A stretch of DNA of 64,000 nt from Cheilinus undulatus (Eukaryota; Chordata; Actinopteri; Labriformes; Labridae). The position numbers and the translations under genes were made by a program. This document shows positions 25,101-34,317 of this stretch, piece by piece. The notes under the pieces are model-generated. The model was not told where the DNA came from, made no database searches, and saw only the letters and a list, made by a program, of their open reading frames with translations. The stretch is taken from contig NC_054873.1 of the NCBI RefSeq assembly GCF_018320785.1, forward strand, positions 28,920,196 through 28,984,195, read 5' to 3'. How positions within the stretch are numbered: position 1 is the first letter of the stretch; every line of letters starts with the position of its first letter.

Positions 25101-28100
25101 TTATAGAGTGTTCAGAGCCTGCAACCAAAGCTGTAAATACACAAATGCCACATGATAAACCACATGCTTGAACCATGATCCTCTAAGTAAAGAAGGAAGT
25201 CATATCAGCTGTGCATGTAGCATGACTCCATATGATTAATTTTTCATTGTTGTTATGCCTGTTTTCTCTCTGGTTGTTTCTTAAATGTTGGTAAAAACAT
25301 TTTTTCAGTATCTTCAAAAAAAAATCCTTCTAACACATTGAAGGTTTAAGATGTCTGATACAAGGTGATAGACACATTTTTGCAAAGCTATTTATAGCAG
25401 TGAGGCTGATGCAGAACCAGAATACAAACTTCTATCAGAGATTATCCAGCCCAGTGTATCAAGCCTTTCCAGACTGAGAGAGGGATAATACTTAGGGACT
25501 CCCGGGTAGAGGATGACATACGCCACCAAGTAACACCTACACTAGTCAACTACTTAATGGAGCTAGTGCAGAAAAGGATGAGTCTCTTCTTAATCTTAAC
25601 CTACATTTAATAAACATGTGCAAATCAACAATAAGCATTTAAGGGGTTTCACTGTTGTTGAAAACAATGTCTAGCTGATGTCTGCACACTGCTCTCTTTG
25701 TAATTCCCCATAATCAAGCATGACCGTAGCTATGGCAACAAAGTAAACTTATTCAGTACACAGTCACAGCAGGACAGTGAGTCATGTAAAGACTATTTCT
25801 CTGGTTTGTGGGAGGATCTACCATGTGGATAAGAGAGGAGAGATCTTTTTTAACCACATATGCACTACTATGATGACTTTCCTGGCAATAAAAAACTCCA
25901 CAAATTAAAGACTAAAGGGAAACTCTGCTTATGTCATAAATGCTAAGAGCAGTTGGAACATTTATTTTCCGGTTTACACTGATTTGGAAAGAAAAGAAAC
26001 ATGAATGAAATAATCACCAATGTAGGAGACTGTGCTGGAGTGGAGCATTGTCTCAGTCCATAGCTGGCAAGCCTCACTGCTGCTTAAACACTCAACACCA
26101 TAACAAAGCTGGTACTCCAGCTTGGGCAGGACATGTACTGGTACAAACTATTAAAAGGAGAAAATAAAGAACAGAAAGAGGTCAGCTGACTCTTCAATAT
26201 GTGAAATGAAAGTGAATCCTGGAGGATTTGTGCAGACATCTATACCTTGTTTTGGGTGCAGCCTACATTTCTGGTATGGCACAGTGAGACAGAACTGCGC
26301 ACCATGAGCAACATATCCTGCAGACTGTAGAGCTTATAGAGCAGGTTGCCTTCCTCTGGAGGCTCATAATCTCGTTCATCCTCTGCACTGGCCTGCAGGT
26401 CTTCTGAGAGTATTTCTGTGTGGGGCCACAGTGGTTCAGATGTTAACTTAACGCACATAAACACAGCTCAAATACAAAAAAAATTAGAATATTTGGACAC
26501 TAACTTCTGTGCTCTGTGGAAGGGAACTTATCCACAGGTGTAGATTTCTGAGGTAAACTGCAGGTCTCTCTATCCTGGTTCTGGTTTCTCTCTAAATATG
26601 ATGTTACACAGGGCTTGACCAGGGATGTCGGGTGGGAGTATACCTGGGGTTCTGTACATTGGGTGGGTGGCTTGACCTGGGATATTGCTGAGTGTTTTGC
26701 TGAGTCATTGGCTGTGTTGAACATAGCAGTCTGCATTCGCAGGATCTCACCCAGCTGGTCTCCAGATACCTTTGTTCTTTTCGGTTGTCGCTTTTTCCTC
26801 ATACCTCTCTGAGGGGACAATGACTCTGAATTTACAGGTTCAGCCTCAGAGACAGGCGTAACAGGGGATTCTGCAGAGCTTGGTAAAGTTCTAGGCTGAT
26901 CTTGATTTGTGGGTGTTGAAACACAAGACACTGCATCATCAATGACCAGTTTCTCATCATCTGAGTCCACTGCAAAATCTTTGTCACCTCCCTGAACAGA
27001 GTTCATCGTCATGTGTTCAATTTGTGGCTCAGTGACCTCACACACAGCTGGCTGAATTATCTCCTCTGTTGTGTGATCATTCACTTCTGCCAAAGAGGTG
27101 TTTGTATCCTTGTGTGAGCTGCTGCTGGAGCTTTTGGTCTTGCTTAAAGGTGAACAGGCTTTTTTGCATGTAATCAATGTATCCTGCTCAGTCTGTGTCA
27201 TTTGCATCTTGGAGATTTTGGAGGGTGTTGTCTCTCCAAATGTCTCTAGGTCAGTGAGATCCACATCAAAGTCAAGACCACTTTCAAAAGACACTAAATC
27301 CCTTCTTGAATTCTCCTATCAAAACACAAAACAGAGTCTCATTTCCCTACAAAAACAGGATTACGTGCATGATATTATGTAAATCAGCTTACCCACATGT
27401 GTGTAAACTTACCAGTGGGAGTTGCTGCTTGCCTGTAGGAAGCTCTGTCATTACATGGAAAACATTTTGACTCCCATTTTTCATGATGGAAAGCTTTAAA
27501 CTCTCTTCATGGAAGAAATGACTCCTTTCTCTCACGGTCATTTCAGGCTTTAGAAGTGGAGAGTCAACGTAAACCGTCTTCTTCTGACTGCTGCCTGTAA
27601 AAATCACATCACATAATATAATGATTGTGTGAAACAGTGCCATCATGAGGCTCCTGAATGTCTATACACTCAGAGTTGTGTCTCAGATTTCCTGACTGTG
27701 GTATTTCTTTTGTAACCAAGATTTAAGTGTCTCATCTCACTTAAAAGCTCTTCAGTTTAAGATTTTTTTTCACTCTCTGCTTTTCAGAAAGTGAAAACAT
27801 GTGGTTGAATTATACATATTGAAACATTTTAAAAGAAATGTTTAATTTTCTGAAAGTCAACCAATACCAAATTGACTGAAACATAAACTGGCACTAAACT
27901 TCTGGTGCAGAATCCTGTCATCACTTAGTTTTCTGTACTGTTCACTGTCTGTTTTGTGCCATGTAGGTAATGTGATTAGACTTGTGTATCCTTGGTGCTT
28001 TGGCTGTTGATTTTAGCTGCTATATTCCTATTAATCAGAGTTATGTGGCTCCCTACCTACTACCCTGGAATTAGATGGCAAATTAGTGTAAATGGCAACA

Positions 28101-31100
28101 AAGCAGAGAAGGTAGAAATAAAGAGGGTTAATTGGTATTTTTCTAAGGCAATTTTACCTTTTAGAAGCAAAGCTTTAATTTACTCAAATTAAACATCAAA
28201 CAGAGCGCCATAAGGGCTGAATAACAGTGCTGTACCTTTCATTTGGTTGCATTTGACCCAAACAGGAAGCTCCCATCTTTCCCCAAAGTCAGGGTCGTGG
28301 TTGTCTAGCAGCCGGACAAGAGCATCTCGAGTCAGACACACGTGAGGCTCATAGCGATCAGACAAGGTTTTGGCGTTACTATCGCTACTGATTGTCTGCA
28401 GAGGGGAAAAAAAGATTTGGTCACTCTAATAGAAAATCACTGTATCATTCAAACCAACAAAGACAACAACACAACTCTATACAAAAAACTGGACCATGGC
28501 AGCACTTGGGTGTGACCTGCCATGTTTCACAGATTTAATTAGTACTGGTTTCACAGAGCAAGACATGAACACCCTCTGGTGTCTTTTGTGAAAACTGCAA
28601 GAGCTGAAACAGAGTTACAATAGACCTGCGGTCATGAATCCCATTCTAGCAGTAAAAAATCTTTGTGCTTTTTTTTTTTTAAATCACAGTAATTAAAAAG
28701 GGAGACAATTGCTTACAGCGTGCATGTCCTTAGCTTTTTTAGCTGGAGGATTCTCTGATGAAACACTTTGATAATCCCATGCAAGCTGTGCATCAGCAGG
28801 CACTATCTTGTGGTCTGTAATATCCACATTGCCCTGGAGAAATAAAAGGGTACAAAGATGTGAATAAGTGAAGTGAATCAACATCACAAAGGCTGATTCT
28901 GCAAATCCAGTTCAAGTTAAAAGGTTCAACAGAAAACTGGACAGTGGCCTTAATGAACAAATTGAGAACATGAAGTGTTAATCCTGTACTTTTGAGACTT
29001 GAATAGCTCCAGTGTGATTGTAACACTTGTAAACTACATTACCATGATCAGCAGTTGTTTTTCAAAGGTCAGCGTTAGCCCTGGGTTATATGTTCCCCCT
29101 GCCAAACTGGTCATCTCATGGATCTGGTAGAGCTGAGGATATGTCATAATACACTCCAAACAGGCCCTGAAGAATTCCTGAAAAAAAAAAACAAATCAAG
29201 GTTTCAGATCAAGATAAACAACACAATGGTAATGGGAGCTTTGATTCTTAAAATATCAGTACCTCTGAATGCTGCATGGCTCCGTTTGATATGAAGTTGT
29301 AGTCATCAGCACACACTTTGGCAACATTTTGAAGGTACCTTGTAAACTCCATCACTTCAGCGTTTACTCGTGTCTGTAAGGCCTGAAATATTTGAGAAGA
29401 TTGTTTTTAAGATGTAAGTAGCAAAAAATGACAAAAATAAAATCCCATTAAAGAGTGAATGTTGTTACCTGTGATGGAGGAGCCTTTGTGTTTTTACTCA
29501 TCAAATAGTTAAGATATGTCCTGCTCTGAATGCTGGACAGACTGGACAAACACGGGTAGGGCAGTCTGGGATCAGGAAAAGCATCATCTGCTTCATTCTC
29601 AACACTGTCCACAGACATATCTTCATGATCACAGCTGTCCAAGCATGACTTTATCTTGTTGATGTGACTGTTGTCTTTAAACTCTGCAGCTTCTTCCTTG
29701 GAGGTCGAGCAAGAAACTTTCACAGCACTAACATCCTCTTGTTTAGCGTTAGAATTTTTTATGGGGCTGGGGGAGGATAAGAGATTGGTTTAACACTCAA
29801 TAGTCGATCTTTTTAAAACACACCAAATCTGTTTTGATACTCAATATGATAATAAACTGACAAACCTTTGGAGAGAGGCCCATAGTTCTCTGATGTTAGG
29901 GGCAAGGGAATATTTGTCATAGCTATCTCTGGTAAAGAAGGGACCTTCAGGGACTGGAGGGTCTTCCCTAAAGTTAAAATGAGAAACAAACATAGAGCAT
30001 TCAACAATTACTCCACATAAAGGATGACTCAGGTGTGGAAGCATTTTCTCCACAATGTAAAAGTGCTAAAAAAAATGTTACTAGGTCCATTTAAAGTTTA
30101 TTTGGTTTAAAAATCTCACACACCAATGAATTTCACAAATATGTCAGCTACAGTGACATAACAGACTGCTGCAATCATTCAACATTCAGCATCAACAAAA
30201 TGTACTTCATTTGAAACAGGATAAAAATGTAGAAGTGGTAGAAACTATGCCTTAACTTGGTGCTGCTTATTGTGGCTAATATTTATAAACTGACCACTCT
30301 GTGAGCTATAGTCAGTGTGGAGATAGAAGAGTCAAATGAACAAATAATACACTTTACAGATTTTTTATGTCAGATGAGCAACTAAACTGACAGAAAATAA
30401 GGGAGGGAGGCACATGCATGCCTTAAAATTCATATTTTGGGGACTATGCAAGATGTGGAAAATATTAAAGTTTGGAGAATGAGGCTGACATGTATTGTTC
30501 AACTCAAACTTAAATCACTGACCGATGTTGCTCCATCTAGTTGAAACAGATAACATGTATTTTTTCTGTGGTTTATTTTTTTATATTCTACAGCCTCGAG
30601 TGATTAATACGATTTTTATTTTTCACATTTTCCTTGTTCCTTGCTTCTGTCTTGCCACTCCACCAACAGCCCAGATCAGTGGAAGGCTGCAGTGATTGTT
30701 GTCCCTCTGGAACTTTATTCACTCTCCACACCGAATCTCTGGAGCTCAGTCAGAGTGACCATCGGGTTCTTGGTCACCCTTCATACGAAGGCCCTTCTCC
30801 CCTGACTACTCAGTTTGACCTGGCGACCAGCTCCTGTAAGAGTCCTGGTTCCATTTAAGAATTATGGAGACCACTGTACTCTTAGGAACCCCTACTGCAG
30901 CCTTCCGTAGATTTGCGCCTTGCAATCCCGTCTCTGGTCCCTGCAGGACATTAATTTTACCTCATGGCTTGGTTTTTGTTCTGACATGTACTGTCAGCTG
31001 CGAGGCCTTCTATAGAGAGGTGTGTGCCTTTACAAATCATGTTCATTCAGTCCGATTTACCACAGATGGACTCCAATCAAGGTGCAGCAACATCTCAGCA

Positions 31101-32108
31101 ACAATTTAGAGAAATGTGAGGAACCTGAGCTAAATGTCCCTTGTTGCTTCAAGGGGTCTGAATACATATGTCAATGTGATATTTTAGGTGTTTTTTTTTT
31201 TTTTTTTACTTTTAATAAATTTGCAAAAAAATCTTAATTTTGTTTTCACTTTGTCATAATGGGGAACTGAGTCTAGATTAATGAGAGAAAAAAATCTTTT
31301 AAACATTTAAATGGCTGTTGCATCAGGCTGCAACATGAAGAAAGTGAAAGGGGCCTGAATACTTTCTGATGCACTGTCTCCACTATCTCCCCTTTCAAAA
31401 CGTTAAACTTCACCCCAGCGTCGGTAAGATTTATGACATTTGAGCGTTAAGTAAAGGTAACATAAAAATGGACACACTCCTTAAAGCATGACGGAGCTCC
31501 AAGTTAACTTCCTACGTAAATACGCATCACATCAAGAATGACACACGCAAGAGTCCGAAATCGTATTTCACGTTAAATAACTGCCATGTATTTTCGCTAG
31601 TGATAAAGTAGGATTTGAATAGCTCAAGTATAAAATTTAAATTACGTCGAACCACAACTGCAAAACATTTGCTCGAGTTATCGAGAATTTCCTGTCAAAC
31701 TGCAGTGGCTCGACTGTCCGCTTACGTCTGACGGGTGCACTTGTTCTCCTAAGGCTTTCTACTGTTTTGACTTTTGTTCCATATGTGACTTTAACACCAA
31801 AGGAGGCAGGTTCACTACCCTAAAGAATAACGCACCAAACCAACCTTATCAGCAAACACTTCGTTCGTCTCTATTTACACGAGTTATCAGCCAAAGCACA
31901 TCTCTCGTGCATACTGCGCTAACTAGCTTGAAAGCTGACATTAGCCATAGCCGTGTTTGTATCTATGCGTCTATGGTATCCATGGACATTAGCGTAGAAA
32001 AGTTGATGATGCCAGTTTGGTAAGTTCAGCCCTCCGGATTCAATATAATCTACTGTATAATTTCTCAAGTGTTTGCTTTAAATATATGACTTACCAAACC
32101 AGGTCCAT
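16129..32108 (-). CDS. ice2: ICE2 (NARG2), little elongation complex subunit 2, complete
   Basis: ICE2 works with ICE1 and ELL in the nuclear little elongation complex that supports snRNA gene transcription. Exons in transcript order: 32095-32108, 29866-29967, 29469-29766, 29263-29382, 29043-29177, 28717-28833, 28236-28395, 27413-27594, 26505-27315, 26246-26415, 26018-26147, 24757-24841, 17595-17645, 16840-17083, 16129-16281. All junctions are GT-AG and keep frame, giving 923 codons (human about 982). The start MDLVW is encoded by a 14-base coding part of exon 1. The central 811-base exon is acidic and Ser/Thr-rich, probably disordered, and contains LTDLETFGETT. Residues about 650-873 form the conserved C-terminal NARG2 domain (EEGNLLYKLYSLQDMLL, VHVLPKLEYQLCYGVE, AHIDAFTSK, IPWIPVDP, HGRVPCTFP). 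The last exon is Lys/Asn-rich (KKKKKKNR) and may act as a nuclear signal. Intron 12 (7.1 kb) is far larger than the others and packed with repeats. The last exon is the least certain because this tail is poorly conserved. Confidence 0.95.
17646..18430. other. ice2: start of ice2 intron 12, no gene seen
   Basis: An 85-codon plus-strand frame at 17653-17910 has no family resemblance. The segment near 17866 (ggaccaatcagagg) has an inverted counterpart near 24490 (ctctgattggtcc), which hints at a dispersed element. No full element could be outlined. Confidence 0.45.
18431..18620 (+). repeat. dispersed retroposon-like repeat, copy A
   Basis: Starts aaaactagaaaagcactcag and runs through ctatctcccaattg, tcctggattcg and gggtggaaacatgg. 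Same family and orientation as copy B (23092-23270) and copy C (23574-23810). The 3' tail seen in copy C is missing here, so this is truncated. Confidence 0.75.
18781..19645 (+). pseudogene. broken coiled-coil protein gene copy
   Basis: A long plus-strand coding remnant inside ice2 intron 12. It opens MRNQRPGRVAPARKEKIG, has an in-frame stop after SRLNQALN (near 18940) and another at about 19156, then continues as ADFRLKRVQQELEKAKDDLQ. Near 19310 the frame shifts and continues as ENNVLLQKVQMLWTEVENL to a stop at 19557-19559. The residue pattern is strongly coiled coil: Lys, Glu, Gln and Leu heptads throughout. No introns are visible within the 860 bases, which fits a processed copy of an mRNA. 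I do not recognise the parent gene. Stops and the frameshift make a working protein unlikely. A related fragment lies at 21221-21375. Confidence 0.7.
19646..21210. mobile_element. possible insertion separating two coiled-coil fragments
   Basis: This 1.6 kb lies between two pieces that read as one coiled-coil gene copy. It contains two exon-like blocks on the plus strand. One is MAFILTEK followed by donor GTAAGA (ATG near 19821). The other is an acceptor-bounded block at about 20432-20520 reading IQGNNSDGESEAHLNLHH and ending at donor GTAAGT. They would join in frame. The arrangement could be part of a mobile element with its own short spliced gene, or an intron of the broken gene. No terminal inverted repeats or target duplications were found. 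Confidence 0.3.
21221..21375 (+). pseudogene. second coiled-coil fragment with basic patch
   Basis: After a strong polypyrimidine tract and acceptor (ctctccctctccctctag) an open frame reads ENTSATEKVKKTELRSQLTL, then a helical Gln/Leu/Glu-rich stretch and a nuclear-signal-like patch PPKRKRQRLEEQ ending in a stop. It looks like the continuation of the coiled-coil pseudogene at 18781-19645. The splice-like left boundary argues that the copy was not simply a processed one, or that the acceptor is coincidental. Confidence 0.5.
21625..21662 (+). repeat. short SINE-type 5' fragment
   Basis: The text gggggcatggtggtgcagtg and the following ttaagcactgt match the opening of a widespread fish repeat (ggcggcatggtggtgcagtggttagcactg type, from memory). 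Only about 35 bases are left. A longer relative lies at 24226-24360. Confidence 0.45.
22857..22965. repeat. (TA)n-rich microsatellite block
   Basis: Interrupted TA/TATA runs, with a 124-codon minus-strand frame (Tyr/Ile-rich) produced by the repeat. No protein function is implied. Confidence 0.9.
23092..23270 (+). repeat. dispersed retroposon-like repeat, copy B
   Basis: Begins caaactagaaaagcactcgg and shares cagac, ctcccaattgtacag, tcctggattcatg and ggggtggaaacatgg with copy A in the same order. Divergence between A and B is moderate, so these are old independent insertions or an old duplication. Confidence 0.75.
23574..23810 (+). repeat. dispersed retroposon-like repeat, copy C with 3' tail
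   Basis: Shares cagcgcagacctcggccatt and ctatctcccaaaagtacag with copies A and B. It then keeps the full 3' end: gccatttctgacatttcctg, an imperfect CAAA-type run (aacaaacaaactaac) and the terminal hairpin cctccttggcggagg. That hairpin tail recurs on RTE-like and SINE retroposons of fish; the exact family is uncertain. Confidence 0.75.
23940..24232 (+). mobile_element. LINE reverse transcriptase fragment
   Basis: The plus strand encodes the reverse transcriptase core in pieces. GVPQVSVLGPLLFISYI is followed by HFYADDMV, which is the F/YADD catalytic box. After a frame change LFLNADKTKLVFFTSS follows. GVPQGSxLGPLLF, YADD and LNADKTK are the hallmark order of non-LTR retrotransposon polymerases. 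The copy is short, frameshifted and inactive, with no endonuclease domain or 3' UTR recognised. Confidence 0.8.
24226..24360 (+). repeat. SINE-like repeat with tRNA B-box-like motif
   Basis: The segment gcagcccctcacagcaagac, then ggttcctggttcgctcccc, then tctccctgtgcatgcggg is the usual order of a common fish repeat. The ggttcgctccc part resembles a pol III B box. It directly abuts the LINE fragment and may use it as a tail, or be an unrelated neighbour. Confidence 0.5.
24361..24756. other. ice2: end of ice2 intron 12, no gene seen
   Basis: Low-complexity AT-rich sequence and the ctctgattggtcc segment near 24492. It ends at the donor of the exon at 24757-24841. Confidence 0.5.
24842..26017. 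other. ice2: ice2 intron 11, nothing recognised
   Basis: About 1.2 kb of AT-rich unique sequence with no coding frame, repeat terminus or RNA gene that I can support. Confidence 0.6.
27595..28235. other. ice2: ice2 intron 7, nothing recognised
   Basis: About 640 bases. A 66-codon plus-strand frame (27992-28192) has no family resemblance. No repeat ends are visible. Confidence 0.6.
28396..28716. other. ice2: ice2 intron 6, nothing recognised
   Basis: About 320 bases with a short T run near 28669. No coding or structural feature supported. Confidence 0.6.
29968..30650. other. ice2: ice2 intron 1, 3' part
   Basis: AT-rich sequence without coding frame or recognisable repeat. It leads into the Tc1-like relic. 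Confidence 0.55.
30655..31377 (-). mobile_element. Tc1/mariner relic, 5' half with broken transposase
   Basis: On the minus strand the element opens at a Tc1-type terminal repeat (ACAGTGCATCAGAAAGTATT at 31377 downward). It runs through an A-rich leader and then a degraded start of a Tc1-like transposase. Recognisable pieces include the codons for VPKSTV.SIILKW, TRTLTGAGRQ, RRAF and the region equivalent to TKNPMVTLTELQR. Several stops and indels are present, and the catalytic DDE half and right terminus are missing. It is old, truncated and inactive. Confidence 0.8.
31378..32094. other. ice2: ice2 intron 1, 5' part next to promoter
   Basis: Unique sequence with more CpG than its surroundings (31480-31760 and 31860-31990). 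Possibly first-intron regulatory DNA; no specific site is claimed. Confidence 0.4.
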
Positions 32109-32299
32109 TATTATACTGCAACTCTACAGTCACCAGAAATCACAACATTGACGCTAATAGTAAATAATTCATCCAGCGTTAGCCGGCTAATGCTAATAAA
32201 CGTTCAGCAGCCGATGATGTCCTTCTTCTTTGGTTATTGTAAAGTCGCTCAGAATCCAAGATGTTACATTACCGCCCGCTACTGGTTTAAAAAAAAAAA

Positions 32300-32318
32300 T
32301 CTACAATTTCCAGACTAC
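32300..32318 (+). promoter_or_regulatory. ZNF143/Staf-like site at the ice2 promoter
   Basis: CTACAATTTCCAGAC matches the ZNF143 (Staf) SBS core CTACAATTCCCAG with one mismatch in the core. It lies about 190 bases upstream of the ice2 start codon, where the transcription start should be. ZNF143 is the activator of snRNA genes, the targets of the little elongation complex. Binding is not proven. Confidence 0.45.
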
Positions 32319-33030
32319 TTTAAAATAAGGAAAAAAAGAGAGAAAAATTAGATTAATATAATTCAAAATTGATGAGCAAAAATAGATTAGTAATAACTCT
32401 CGTTCTCCATTTTTCATCCCATCCTTTCACCCTTTCAAGTCTGTTTTTCCCAACATCTGCTTACTTTATCAGTTTTTGTATGACAATACAGTTTTATAAT
32501 ACAAAAGACTGATAAAATCACTGGAATGAGAAAGAAAATGAGAGAACTATAAATAGAAACTATAAGGAGTGCATACATGTTTGAATTAGAAAACATTTTA
32601 AAGGCCTTGTTAATGCCCATTGTCCTAGTGGCTTTCTTATTGTTCAGTCCTTCCAGCATTTCAAAGTATATTTATTTTACATTTAATGAATATTTGGTTT
32701 TATTTCAGACCATTTACACTTATTAACATGTAGTATCTGTGTAAATAAGAGGATGTGAAGCAATTATTCTTAAGTGGGTCTTTGAACTACCTCCTTCTTA
32801 AGTTGTTGAATTTTCACAGCAAAAAAACTATCAGATCTACTTCCATCTATAGCTACAGGTATATGCAAGCATTCCAGGTCAGTTTTTATAATGTCATTTT
32901 GTAGTAGAAATTATAGACAAAATATCAGTTGAGGTGGGTTTTGAATGAGTTTCCTGTAGCACAGCCTTGTAAACTCAACACTAGCCCAAACTGCAACCTA
33001 CAGTTTAAAAAAAAGCCTATAACCATATGG

Positions 33031-33031
<1 letters not shown>

Positions 33032-33064
<33 letters not shown>
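33032..33064. repeat. (TA)n microsatellite
   Basis: About 16 uninterrupted TA units. Likely length-polymorphic. Confidence 0.95.
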
Positions 33065-33067
<3 letters not shown>

Positions 33068-33244
33068 CATTTTGCCACCAGTTCTCACAAATAGTAGGGT
33101 ACGAGTGTTTATATTCTACAGAATGTTGATGACTCTAGTAGTCCAGTCTGTTTTGTTTTGAAATGCAGTCTAAAACTGCATAAACTACAGAAGTTAAAGT
33201 ATGAAGCTCAGGAGTTGACAGACAGTTATGATGATGCTTTATTC

Positions 33245-33312
33245 AAAATGTTCAGGGCTCATGCCAGCACCCTTTTCAGCATGGCGCCCTAGGTGACCAC
33301 ATACATTGCCTA
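33245..33312 (+). repeat. possible dispersed-repeat fragment
   Basis: The text catggcgccctaggtgacca followed by ttgcctatgcc resembles a fish repeat built on 'ggcgccctaggcgaccgcc'. Recognised from memory only; boundaries are uncertain. Confidence 0.3.
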
Positions 33313-33847
33313 TGCCTATCGGCCCTGCTCTCAAGTCTAACATCTGTGATCCTGCCTCCAAGAGGGCCTGGAGGTTTCTCTGCAGCTACCACTGGAGAGT
33401 GGAGCAGCAGGATGGTAGGAGTCAACTAAACTCTCAAACAATCTTGTTCTTTTCCAAAGAATTATTTCACAGGCTCTTTGTGTGTTTCCTTTGATGTGTC
33501 TCCAGGCTCGTCTTTCATACCAATTCTCATCTTTGCTCCTCTTAACACTGCTGCCCCTCTTTCCTCTTCATATCCCTTACACTGCAGAATCATATGTTGC
33601 ACTGACACAAGTTGTTATCAATGTGTACACCTTCTAGGCCAGTGTTTCCAAGTTTATACAGCGAATAATTTAACTCATTGTGTCCAATTCTCAGCCAGAT
33701 AACTCCCTCTTCTTTACAGTTCCTGCCAAGCCTTCTTTCCTAAACCCAGATACTTCTGTATACATGTGTATCAGTGTCATATGTTCAAGTATTCCTGCCT
33801 CTGTTTTTCTCTGTGTCTTTTAATAATTAATATTTCTTCTGTTTTAG

Positions 33848-33945
33848 TCTAGAGGACTGTCATGTTTATTTGGCCAGGATGTCAGCAGCCTCACCTCCCA
33901 CCCCAACATGAGCAGGATGCCGACCAGTCAAACTCCAACATTAAG
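33848..33945 (+). other. exon-like island between ice2 and rora
   Basis: A long T-rich tract and acceptor (tttcttctgttttag) precede 98 bases that are open for 32 codons (SRGLSCLFGQDVSSLTSHPN, then MSRMPTSQTP). They are followed by donor AAG|GTACAT. Another candidate, 33341-33411 (RAWRFLCSYHWRVEQQD, donor GATG|GTAGGA), lies upstream on the same strand. I recognise no family. It could be a plus-strand lncRNA or a chance match. Confidence 0.25.
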
Positions 33946-34311
33946 GTACATTAAGAATGAGACATGTCAAAATTATGACCACAAATAAATCATCAGACTG
34001 TTAAGCTTTTTAAGTTTAATCTTTCTTTGGCCAGAGATGTATTTCAGTTGTGTGTCTGAGGTCATAATCTCTTTGGCTGGTGTGTTTTTGAGGGATAATA
34101 AAAAGGCAGGGTATTGTAAGTATTTACTCACAGAATTACATGTATTTTAGAAGAATTTGGAGATTAGTTGAGTGGTTCTAGCTCTGAATAGATATTAAAA
34201 CACTGATTATGAGTGCTAGGGCTGATAAAGCTGAGATAAAAATGAGATGAGGAGAAAACAACAGAGACAGATAAAGAGGCAGGAAATAAAAGCCCATTAC
34301 AAGCGGTAAAT

Positions 34312-34317
34312 TTTATT
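34312..34317 (-). terminator. rora: candidate distal rora poly(A) signal
   Basis: AATAAA on the minus strand (tttatt). If used, the rora 3' UTR would be about 6.1 kb. Long 3' UTRs are known for mammalian RORA. Other signals lie between here and the stop, so the true end is uncertain. Confidence 0.3.

Larger units (their letters stand above)
32109..34311. other. ice2 promoter and intergenic region towards rora 3' end
   Basis: Contains the likely ice2 5' UTR and promoter (32109-32320), AT-rich unique DNA, a TA microsatellite and a repeat-like stretch. There are exon-like islands on the plus strand near 33341-33411 and 33848-33945. No established gene is recognised. Confidence 0.5.

Noticed and set aside
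27098..27382. 94-codon plus-strand frame
   Set aside because: Shadow of the large ice2 exon at 26505-27315 on the other strand.
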